64,000 bases of DNA from contig OZ024783.1 in assembly GCA_964017065.1 (NCBI GenBank), forward strand, positions 11,974,313 through 12,038,312. The letters run 5' to 3'. Shown one piece after another: positions 13,471 through 22,126 of the stretch. The notes beneath the pieces were generated by a model. It worked only from the letters and a program-made list of their open reading frames with translations, was not told the origin of the DNA and did no database searches. The translations under genes were made by a program, and so were the position numbers. Numbering within the stretch: the first letter of the stretch is position 1; the number at the start of each line of letters is the position of its first letter. Source of the stretch: Haliclona indistincta (lineage: Eukaryota > Porifera > Demospongiae > Haplosclerida > Chalinidae).

Positions 13471-13560
<90 letters not shown>

Positions 13561-16366
13561 TAGCTGCTACTAGCCTGTGCTTCCATAGCACTGTTGCTAT
13601 GATCTGCTGCTGCTGAATAGCTACCACTAGCCTGCGCTTCCATAGCACTGTTGCTATGATCTGCTGCTGCTGCTGCTGCTGGATAGCTACCACTAGCCTG
13701 CGCTTCGACAGCACTGTTGCTATGATCTGCTGCTGCTGCTGGATAAGCTGTCACTAGCATGCACTTCCATAGCACTGTTGCTATGATCTGCTGCTACTGG
13801 ATAGCTGCCACTAGCCTGCTCTTCCATAGCACTGTCACTATGATCTGCTGCTTGCCTGCTGCTGGATAGCTGCCACTAGCCTGTGCTTCCATAGCACTGT
13901 TGCTATGATCTGCTGCTACTGGATAGCTGCCACTAGCCTGCGCTTCCATAGCACTGTCACTATGATCTGCTGCTTGCCTGCTGCTGGATAGCTGCCACTA
14001 GCCTGTGCTTCCATAGCACTGTTGCTATGATCTGCATGCTCCATGGATCTGCTACTGCAGCTTGCATTACATGCTTCCATGGTACTGTTTTGATGCTTCC
14101 ATGGATCTACTGCATTCATGCATACGTGCTGTCATAATGCATCTGCTAATTGCATGCTAGCATACATGCTACTGCACCGAGGCATCTGCACCTTTGGTGC
14201 TTTATTCTGATAGCATCTACTATTTACAGTGAGCCAGGAGCGCATAATGAGCGCGGTAAGAAGGCAGGAGCGGGACACTCCCACGCACTTGATTAAAAAT
14301 TGTACCTCCACACATGATGGCCGTGTTTCTAAAGATAGACTTGTGATGGCCGACGGTCCACGTACGTACAGCTTCGTGTTAGATTGAACTTGGCAGTTAG
14401 AGGGTCCTTAAGGTAAGCAACAGCTCGTAGAAGCTTTCTGCACTCACAATGACACGCAGACGATCTCCACGTACTTGTATACCAGCTGTAGAGAAACAAC
14501 ATGACGACCCACCATCATGGATTCGACTCGTTTCTTGCTTTAACAGTATCTACTCAAGCTAATAGACAAGCATGATTGTCCTGGGATAGTGGAAAGCTGC
14601 TTCTTACCTTCTAGAAGGCCAGTTCCATCTAATACGAAGCTGTATGTGTACCGTCGGCCATCACAAGTTTATCTTTAGAAACACGGCCATCATGTGTGGA
14701 GGTGCAATTTTTAATCAAGTGCGTGGGAGTGTACCGCTCCTGCCTTCTTACCACGCTCACTCTCATTATGCGCTCCTGAGTGAGCAAATATGCAGTTTTC
14801 TTGTTTGATAATTTGAATCTGAATGTACTAGCCTGTATTCTTATCTTTAGATTTTTTCCGATGTGAGGATGTCACAAGACTCAATCTCACTGGACTAGAT
14901 CATGTGATAACTGTAACTGCAGTGGAAGGAAAAATGTACTTCAGAAACTACCAGTGAGTCTCATCTCCGAATTTGTTGCCTAACTATTCATTTTTACTCT
15001 CGTCTTTGATTCTATTCTAGTATACAGTTAAAGAATTCTGGTTCAAGTACTCCTCTAGTAGAGCTACAGGAGATGGGCCCCTCCATGGATCTTGTGCTGA
15101 GGCGTGTTAGTCTGGCTGCTCCAGACCTGTATCGTCTCTCCTGCAAGGCACCCAAGCAGTTGAAGGTGAGAGAGCACTATCACATAACCACATAACTATT
15201 GAGTAAGTACTATTAAGAGATTACCAGACAATTTGTGAGCGGATTTGAGAAAAGGGGTCACTTCGCTCCTGTAATTTTCGAACGCACGCATGTTTTTCAA
15301 CTTGCTGCCATTCATCCAATTTGGTACCATGGCTCTAAAATTTGATATACATGTACAGCAAGCAGAATGATCAAATATTATATACAAAAAATTTCATTGA
15401 GTTTCAGCAGAATAGCAGCCATTTGAAAACAGACGTGCATTCAAAATTGCAGAAGCGAAGTGAGCCCTTTTCTCAAATCCGCTCACATTTTTGGCAGCTA
15501 AAGCAAAATTAAGATATCACAAGAAATGTTTGAAGTCAGTCAGATTCACATAACTATAGAGCTTGATCGTAGCAGGTTGTTCAGAGCTGACTAACAAATA
15601 TCATACAATACGTAGATTACGATATTATTATTGCCGATCGGCAATGATATGTAGGAATTATGGCGGGTACACATTTGTGAAAATGAATTATTATAATTAT
15701 AGAGCTGGCATCTTTCAATTTGAGAAAATTTTGTGTTCAGTATTATTACGCTTGTTCAAATCGTGAAATTTGTCTTGCTAAAGTTACGTGAAATTATATT
15801 TCTGAGAAAATACCAGCCCTATAGTAACAGTATCGGTTACGATGATGTTTATAGTAAGCAAAAATGTACAGTAATGACAATAGACCTTTTTCAAACCACC
15901 GTGTTGATCAACTGGACCAACAAGGTTTGTGTGTCGTGTTTCTCAGTGATAAAGCTGCATAATTCATAGACATAGACCCCACTGGCCCTGTTGTTCGTCC
16001 CGCTGAAGAGCACCAAAATGTTTGCGTGCCCAACTACTGACCTTACCCTAAAATGACAGCCATAATTCCATATATTATATCCCACTTTGTAAAAATGGTC
16101 TATACCGACTTCCAGCTCGGCTGCTAATAACCAGTGGTACCATGTTACTTCACATTATTTGTTGAGATATTAAATTTTTTTTTCTCTTATCACAGCCAAC
16201 TAAGAAGAAGAACTTGTCGTATGATGCTTTTGGTAGCAAACTGGGAAGAGTACACATGCAACATCAGGACTTTACCAAACTACAGACTAGGAAACTAAAG
16301 GGATTGAAGAGAACAAGAGAAGAGAGTGGAAAGGAAGACACAAAGAAACTGAGAACTGAACAATAA
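10555..16366 (+). CDS. RPF2: Ribosome production factor 2 (RPF2), complete ten-exon gene
   Basis: Exons: 10,555-10,568; 10,617-10,749; 10,799-10,836; 10,957-10,996; 11,413-11,494; 11,544-11,620; 11,668-11,767; 14,851-14,953; 15,021-15,165; 16,196-16,366. All junctions are GT-AG and keep frame, giving 300 aa (human RPF2 is 306). Landmarks in order: [76 protein letters not shown] (Brix domain), DLFETDSEYARLKNLFI, RNYHIQLKNSG, LQEMGPSMDLVLRR and the basic tail KLQTRKLKGLKRTR. RPF2 with RRS1 brings 5S RNP to pre-60S ribosomes in the nucleolus. Intron 7 (3.1 kb) is swollen by insertions. This is the only copy in the window without inactivating changes. It ends 43 bp from the convergent NLR gene. 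Confidence 0.95.
11794..12598. mobile_element. Insertion in RPF2 intron 7, copy 1 only
   Basis: Copies 2, 3 and 5 run directly from GATATACTGTGTTG to TATTGTTCATGTG, whereas copy 1 has about 805 extra bp between these points. The insert contains AGGAAGT...ACTTCCTGGGGAATATATAT modules repeated at about 11,880-11,985 and a perfect 20-bp palindrome at 12,572-12,591. No transposase frame, terminal repeat or clean target duplication was found, so the type is unknown. Confidence 0.5.
13405..14040. repeat. Minisatellite of about 60-100 bp units ending in variable CTG runs
   Basis: Units read GGATAGCTGCCACTAGCCTG then CGCTTCCATAGCACTGTTGC then TATGATCTGCTGC(CTG)n. At least eight units are visible; n ranges from one or two to 29. 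The pure CTG tract is therefore one expanded unit of an older minisatellite. Confidence 0.9.
13472..13558. repeat. (CTG)29 trinucleotide tract
   Basis: An uninterrupted run of 29 CTG (plus) / CAG (minus) triplets within the insertion in RPF2 intron 7. It reads as poly-Ala, poly-Cys or poly-Leu in one direction and poly-Gln, poly-Ala or poly-Ser in the other, but no exon evidence supports translation. Confidence 0.97.
14235..14778. mobile_element. 544-bp foldback MITE with about 150-bp arms and 7-bp target duplication
   Basis: Begins CAGGAGCGCATAATGAG and ends CTCATTATGCGCTCCTG. The arms stay complementary for about 150 bp with a few mismatches and a small indel (through GATGGCCGTGTTTCTAAAGAT and GCTTCGT). 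It is flanked on both sides by AGTGAGC, and sister copies have a single AGTGAGC, a clean empty site. No coding capacity. Confidence 0.85.
15235..15486. mobile_element. 252-bp MITE in RPF2 intron 9, copy 1 only
   Basis: The termini GTGAGCGGATTTGAGAAAAG and CTTTTCTCAAATCCGCTCAC are inverted repeats extending to about 33 bp (into TCACTTCGCT / AGCGAAGTGA). Copies 2, 3 and 4 run straight from the ACAATTT region into TTTGGCAGC, so this inserted after the duplications or was lost before them. Confidence 0.8.
15881..16102. mobile_element. 222-bp TAGACC MITE in last RPF2 intron, shared by four copies
   Basis: TAGACCTTTTTCA at the left and TAAAAATGGTCTA at the right are imperfect inverted termini. The same element sits in the last intron of copies 2, 3 and 4, so it predates the tandem duplication. 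The end sequence matches the inner element at 9,223-9,855. Confidence 0.65.
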
Positions 16367-16409
16367 TAAATAATAGTGACAAGCAATACATAATTATTAA
16401 TTTGAGTAG
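16367..16409. terminator. Convergent 3' ends of RPF2 and NLR1, 43 bp apart
   Basis: RPF2 ends CAATAA followed at once by TAAATAATAG (ATAAATAA polyadenylation-like), and the NLR stop is only 43 bp away on the other strand. The same tight tail-to-tail arrangement is kept in units 3 and 4, so 3' UTRs of the two genes probably overlap. Inferred from spacing; no transcript data. Confidence 0.5.
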
Positions 16410-19400
16410 CTAATCTAACTCAGTGAATTGAATGCGAGTAGCGTGAAAGTCATCTGGATTTTCAAGAGAATACAATAAATGTTCACCAGCAGATGAGCTC
16501 CTTTTTTTACAAACATGTTGACTTTTCTTAGTTCTTAAGGAAATATGTGTACCGCATGTCACCTCCTTGATTGATGGACTGTATGCAGCAGCATCCATTA
16601 CTTCAACCATAGCTTTAATAGCATCTTGTGATAAGGCAGACTTTCGGTATTTAAATTCTAATTGTTGAAGTGTATGGTTAGACTGTATAATTGCTTTAAG
16701 AGTAAGAAGATTGGTTTCTTCATTTATAAAATTAACTTCTAGTCGAACCAGTGATGTGTTGTCACGTAGTGCTGGTGCTAGTGGAATAAGATAAGTATCC
16801 AGTATACTAAGGTGTTTAATATTTGAATTGTCTTTGAGAAGACTCACAGTGTGACTTTCTATGGTACCACTGACAAAATTACTAATAATAGTCAGTGATT
16901 CTAGTGAAGATGGTTTGAAAACAACTGGAAGCAGTATGTCTGCATTTTTACAAAAAGGACCAATATTCAAACCAGGTGTGTTGTACTTGCATAAAATGGC
17001 GGCATCACTTTTTGAACAACTAACTTTTTCTAAGTCAAGAAGCTGAAGCTTATTATGGCATAGTTTAAGTAATGGTTCTGTGTGTTCTATGTTAATACCA
17101 GACAATCTGAGTTCCTGTAATTCTCCTTTACTGTCATGTGTACCAGATCCATGACCCTGTACCAAGAGATCAACCTCTGCTTGACTAGAGACACAAATGC
17201 ACCACCTTCCACCAATGTGGCTGATGCAGTGACCAGTAAGGTAATAATCAAAGGGCATTGCTTGTCCAACTAATGTAAATTGACTATCAATCCTATGTCC
17301 TTCTTGATCAAACCAATCTTTCACCATTGGAATCTTTTGTACAATGTCGTTGCATTCATATACACAACGAACCATTCGAATAGGATTAATTCCAAACAAA
17401 TCATCTAAAGATTTCAGCACCTTTGGATAAAGGAAGTCATTGCCATGTATGCACAGGCCAGCCATGAACCTAGACACCATATCTCTATTACCTATCGAGG
17501 GAGGTACATCAACACTACTGTTGAGAGATATATGAATAGCTGACATATATTCTTGAAGAGTAAGATGAAGAAAACAAAATGAATAGTAAGGACCAACTGA
17601 CACATCAATACGTTTAGTTTTTTTCATTAAACCAAGATGATCAAATTTACTTTCACGATTGAAAATATACTTTTCATTGAGTAACCCTTCGTAAGCCATC
17701 CTGGCTATAGTAAAGAATTGATCAGCCATAGTTATCTGCGGACACACCATAAACTGACCAAGCTTATTAATATCATCAACACGTTGAAGTGGTCGAGGCA
17801 TGCAATAATCATCAGTTATCATTCTATTGTGGACTAGATGTCGACGAATGAGGCTGCGAGTGAGAGCATCAAACAGTTGTGACATGGTTTTAGGGTAAGG
17901 ACGGTCAGTGCCATAGTTGTCTTTGAATATCATAGCTATAATGACAGCATTGAGAGGAAGATACATCATTCCCTTGATGATGGGAGCACCATTGATATAC
18001 TGTAAAAATGCTGTACATTGTTCCTTAGATTCACTAAACACACTCTTGGAATACTCAGTAACCTGTTCTCCGGTAAAGCCTAATATTTCTAATCGCTTGT
18101 CAATGCTATGTTGACACAGTCGTATAAAGTCAGCACTCACTGAAGGACGACTGGTGATGATTACTGTAGCCTCCGGAAGCACCAAACCCTTAACTAGTTG
18201 TATATAAACTGAATTCTTCTGCCGCTGCTCACGAGGAAGTTCATCAAAACCGTCCAGAACAAGCAATATGTCTTTTCCCTTGCCAATACTATCCAAAACA
18301 TCTTTTATGATAGTGTTTATAGACTGTGGAAACAAATCGCTTAGTTTCTGTGCTTCTTGAGCACTCTTTTCCCTCAGTTGAACCAGCACTACCAGCTTAA
18401 ATGCCTTCACACTCTCTAACTCCTCCCACTTGTGACATAGTTCCCATGCTAACGTACTCTTCCCAGCACCTGGTGCTCCCTCTATTAGTACGCATCGTAC
18501 TGGCTTGCTATCGTGTCCTGGTTTTAGTATGTCTTGTAATGCTATCGGAGTCTTCTTTCGCATAACCTCTTCTGTTAGACCATGAAGGGTCCTTCTAGTA
18601 AACTCATCTGCTTCTTGGCGTGTCACTTCCTCACTGCTGATGACAGCTAAGTTAATGTAGTACTTGCTGCATTCAATCTCAGTATATAGTTTTTCTTCAT
18701 CAGGGAGTGACTGTCGGTATAGAACCTTGAGATCCTGAGCATAGGTCAAAATTGGGTCAGTAGGTCGTGCTGCAGTGACAGATAAAACCATTTATGAAAC
18801 GTTATCTACAGTTCTTACTTTTTCTTTTCTTTGTTGGAGGTGATGAGAGCTTGTCTTCTACAATCACTTCATTTTCTAAACAATGATACATCTCTTGCAG
18901 CAGCTGTGTTATAGCTAGGCTATACTCACCTGCACTTGTTGGTGGATTTGCGCCAACTTTCTCTGCCAGTTGTTTAGCTTTAACTAACTGGTCACATCCA
19001 TTCACAGCATCTACTAACTGCTGCCATGATGCTTGCTCATCATTGTCAATCCAATATGTGATCAATTTCTGTAATTTGCTGTTATTAGTGCGACCTTCAA
19101 ATTGTTCTGTTTGTCCTCCCAGCATAAGTCCAATTGCAAGTGAATCCCACAAATGGACTGGAAAATCGACTTCGATGAGTTTGAATAATGCTGAATTTGC
19201 ATCCAATTTAAGTACTGTAGAAAAACAGGTAGCTTATTCAGAATTTTCTGGTCAATACTGAAACAATGGTACTTTCTGCATGAGATCTCATAAAACATGT
19301 CAGGGATTTGGCCTCTTACAAACCAAGACCCACCCACCGGCCACCCCTCATATCTGGTTCAAGACACACTCACTTATACTCAGTTTTAGACAAAGGTTTC

Positions 19401-20509
19401 TATGCAGCCCTTAAAGCCTAGTTCACAATGAGTCACAGAGCTTAGCGACGCGACCCTCGCGACGTGGCAAATCATTCACAATACGTCGCAACCGGTGAAA
19501 CGCATGTTTTTTACTGCAGCGTGATGCAACGCTAGGATAGAAATGAGTTCTATTTTTTGCAGCGCGACGCAGCACAGTCATTGCAACCCATTGTGAACTA
19601 GGCTTAAAAACAACAAAATCACCCAATCAACAGTTATCACTAGCTCACAATTCTTCGGTCCTGGATTTTCTTCAACATCTCCAGCCAATATGAGTAGTGA
19701 GAGCAGTGGGACTGCCGCATTCTCTACAAGTTCTTTGTGAAAAGTATAAAGGTATGTATTTCAGTACTTACCCAGAACAGCTCTAATGTGAGGAAATGGT
19801 GTTTTCATAATAGGCTCAGTAGTGATGGTAGTAGTGTGAAATGGTGAATAGTAGGTAGCAAGAGAACAAGATGTAGTCACTGGAGAAGACAGGTGAGTGG
19901 TTAGTATGATTGGAGAGTATGTTAACTGCTGGCAAAATTGTTCTGGTGACTGGCTGAGTCCTAAATAGAAAGTTATTAACTACTACACAACGTTATTATG
20001 TCACTCACTGAGAATTCCTTTGATTAGTGTGAAAGCTTGCTCAGTATTGTTAGCACTGGTCATTGTAATGATCCTGGTACTTGTATTCTCACTAAAGAGT
20101 CTCTTATTGTACAGTTTAACAGTTAGCAGATCAGGTTGAGCCTCATCATGGTCAAAGGGAACATCTAACACGATACACTGTTTTTCAGTAGATAAAGATG
20201 GTAGCACTAGTGACACTCCTGTTGTTACAATGTTGAACCCAACAGTAGTCCTGATATCTAATGGAGTTAAGAACAAACATATTTAGCGGCTCGAGCAGCT
20301 AGTACACAAGCGCACTTACTGTTTCTCTGCTGAAGCTGGTTGTAATCCAAGTCTCCCGCCAAAATTAGTAGAACTATCGCTGCTACTACCGCCACCTCAA
20401 GCTTATTGGTCACACGTGATGGCAGTTTAGCTCGTTTTCTAGAAATCTGACGAACAGAGTGGTTGAATGACCCAATCCTGGCTCTCCACAGACAGATATC
20501 CACTCCCAT
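16410..20509 (-). CDS. NLR1: leader-2A-Death-NACHT-LRR protein, six exons
   Basis: Exons 20,509-20,320; 20,257-20,009; 19,960-19,772; 19,723-19,649; 19,214-18,819; 18,769-16,410. Every junction is phase 1 and all are open: 1,152 aa (exon 4 could start at 19,732, adding 3 aa). Residues 1-209: leader of unknown fold with a hydrophobic stretch VAVVAAIVLLILAG in exon 1 and a Thr/Ser-rich exon 3. Residues 216-232: 2A motif, predicted break between Gly231 and Pro232. About 244-325: Death-like domain (WDSLAIGLML, LITYWIDNDEQASWQQLVDAV). Then a KKRK basic patch. NACHT: P-loop GAPGAGKST 464-472, Walker B LLVLDGFDE 535-543, ITSRPS 571-576, FCFLHLTLQEY near 782. About 930-1,100: leucine-rich repeats. 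Known for the family: intracellular innate sensors. The 2A implies a separate 231-aa leader and a 921-aa sensor; ligand unknown. Confidence 0.88.
19411..19607. mobile_element. TTAA-flanked MITE in NLR1 intron 4
   Basis: TTAA-AGCCTAGTTCACAATG at the left and CATTGTGAACTAGGC-TTAA at the right. Sister units 3 and 4 have a single TTAA here (CCCTTAAAAACAAC), so this is an insertion with TTAA duplication, the piggyBac-like habit. The interior is rich in GCGACGCGA words; no coding capacity. Confidence 0.75.
19656..19706 (-). other. 2A ribosome-skipping sequence in NLR1 exon 4
   Basis: Reads LLSLLILAGDVEENPGP in the frame fixed by the flanking exons. D(V/I)ExNPG|P is the universal 2A core: during translation the Gly-Pro bond is not formed, releasing the upstream protein and continuing with Pro. 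The leucine-rich stretch before it is typical. Exon 4 lies between phase-1 introns, so it can be skipped without shifting frame, which would give an uncut fusion. Confidence 0.93.
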
Positions 20510-20592
20510 CGTGATGGTCGCTTACATCTATGCTTACATACAGGTGGTGGGCGGGGCACGTGTGTCATGATCACGTGCTCTATGCATGCACA
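20510..20592. promoter_or_regulatory. Bidirectional promoter between NLR1 and RPF2 copy 2
   Basis: Start codons of the divergent genes are 83 bp apart. Two CACGTG palindromes lie at 20,557-20,562 and 20,572-20,577. A TCACGTG is kept in the same interval of the other units (43,465; 53,554; 62,105), the best-conserved site of this spacer, and so a candidate bHLH-factor site. Function inferred. Confidence 0.55.
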
Positions 20593-20739
20593 ATGCAGTG
20601 CACAGCGAGTTGTGTAAGTTGTATCTTATTCTAACATTACATCAGTTCACTGCTTCTTTCCAGTAAAGGTTAAACGAACCTAGAGAAAGGATGCCTAAAA
20701 TCCACGAGAACCCCAAGTCCTCTATGTTTATTCGCGGAG

Positions 20740-20883
20740 GTAACACTAGTGAAAGTATACGTACTTGAGTGATGGTTACCTGAGTGGGCGGCTGTTCAGG
20801 CAAGCCTCGATCTGCGACAATACAATACTCATCTCCTCAAAAGTTAACCATAGATTCCAAGCAACACCTCTTAATGGTTCTAG
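20740..20883 (+). other. Intron-like insertion inside exon 2 of RPF2 copy 2
   Basis: Copy 1 reads GGAGGTAACACGAGTGAAACCATCACTCAAGTGATGAAG without interruption. In copies 2-4 about 125 bp separate GGTAACACTAGTGAAA from TGATGAAG. The insert begins GTATAC (or GTAAC at 20,740) and ends GGTTCTAG, so it has intron borders, and both possible donors rejoin the RPF2 frame (RGVMKDL or SEMMKDL). It either created a new intron or is an insertion tolerated because it can be spliced. Confidence 0.6.
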
Positions 20884-21914
20884 TGATGAAGGACTTGGTT
20901 AGTTGCCTACAACTCTAGCCTGGTAGTGTACAATGATTAATATTTCTAATTATTGCAGTATTTGTTGAAGAAACCTGAAGCAATCATGTACAAGAGGTTA
21001 GCCAATTTTAGAATGTGTAAGTAGGGTATGCTTTATTTTTACCAAACTTAAAATTAACACTTCAGCACATAATTAATTTTTTGCACTTGCACAAGAAGAA
21101 TCTCATTGAAAATCCATATTTTACACAGATGACCCATTTTGTGAATTGCTAATTTTATGACAAAGTAAAATGATTTGTGAGAAACAGTTTGATTCAATGC
21201 AACTGACAGAAATAAGTAGTTGTATTATCATTGCACTATTCAAAGTTGTACACTCCTTGGAATGATAAGCTCCTTGTCTTACTCTTTATTCATCCAATCT
21301 CTCTGTTCAGGAGTTCTTTAGTCAGAAGTCAGACTCATCATTATTTGTAATGGGCTCTCATAGCAAGAAGAGACCACACAACCTTGTCATAGGTACTATC
21401 ATTCCAATGACATAGACTCATAGTCATGTTAGTTGCTATAGGTCGACTATATGATGGTCATATATTAGACATGATTGAACTAGGAGTGGAGCAATATGCT
21501 GGACTGAGTACATTCAAGGTATTCACTTGCTCTTATCATGCAATATGTCACTACTCCTGTTCTAGACTGCAAAGTGTGTTGTTGGATCAAAGCCGTGTCT
21601 GGTGTTTTCAGGTGACTTGTTTGAAACTGATAGTGAATATGCCAGACTAAAGAATCTCTTTATTGGTGAGTGTAATGATGATATACTGTGTTGTATTGTT
21701 CATGTGCACACACATTTGTTACGTTCTCGTGTACAGTCAATCACCAGCTTCAACCTAGTCGACCAATTCATTTGACATCACACTCAGCGCAACACATATA
21801 TGACTATAGTCTGATAAGATTAGACATCTATTTGCCATGAGTCACGTCATGTGACGAGACTCCGGAAATGAGTCATATGTTGTCCTAACTGAGTTTTAGC
21901 TCGTAATGAGACTA

Positions 21915-22126
21915 TAGGCTCGTCCGCACTACAGAACTGGTGCATCGATCTGTGTCATCATTAGATCGACTTACTGGTGTCGATCGCATCATTTGACATA
22001 AGCAACAGCTTCCTAAACAGCCAGAAGACTGGTCTTACCACGTACCATCGCTAGTCTATGTTTTTCGAGCCCTTCTTTGCCAGAGTGTGATTGAACCACA
22101 TTAGAGCCCTAGTGCGGACGAGCCTA
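21915..22126. mobile_element. 212-bp MITE with 17-bp perfect TIRs
   Basis: TAGGCTCGTCCGCACTA at the left and TAGTGCGGACGAGCCTA at the right, in intron 7 of RPF2 copy 2. Related copies are at about 45,423-45,687 and, 5'-truncated, at 54,670-55,052. Copy 1 has the empty sequence GAGACTATAACTG at 12,832. The element therefore marks copies 2-4 as descending from one post-duplication ancestor. Confidence 0.85.

Larger units (their letters stand above)
12942..14203. mobile_element. Non-autonomous element with hairpin ends, carrying CTG repeats
   Basis: The left end is TTTATGCC.. GGGCGGAGCCACGAGGCATA and the right end is ACCGAGGCATCTGCACC-TTT-GGTGC TTTA, each able to fold. A second member in opposite orientation sits at 62,290-63,003. 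Both are absent at the matching place in the sister RPF2 copies, which proves insertion. Each end carries its own small hairpin, which is unlike a classic inverted-terminal-repeat element. The interior is dominated by a CTG tract and a minisatellite (separate entries). Confidence 0.6.

Noticed and set aside
13275..13775. Poly-Ala / poly-Gln protein of 166 codons on the minus strand
   Set aside because: It comes from the CTG tract and its parent minisatellite inside a transposon in an RPF2 intron; the unique parts show no protein family.
12942..14203. Helitron
   Set aside because: One end has a hairpin near the terminus, but the expected TC start, CTRR end and A|T insertion site are not seen.
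19622..19740. Plus-strand frame ending NMSSESSGTAAFSTSSL, seen in each unit
   Set aside because: It is the antisense of the 2A exon; the minus strand fits splice phases and a known motif, while the plus frame has neither.
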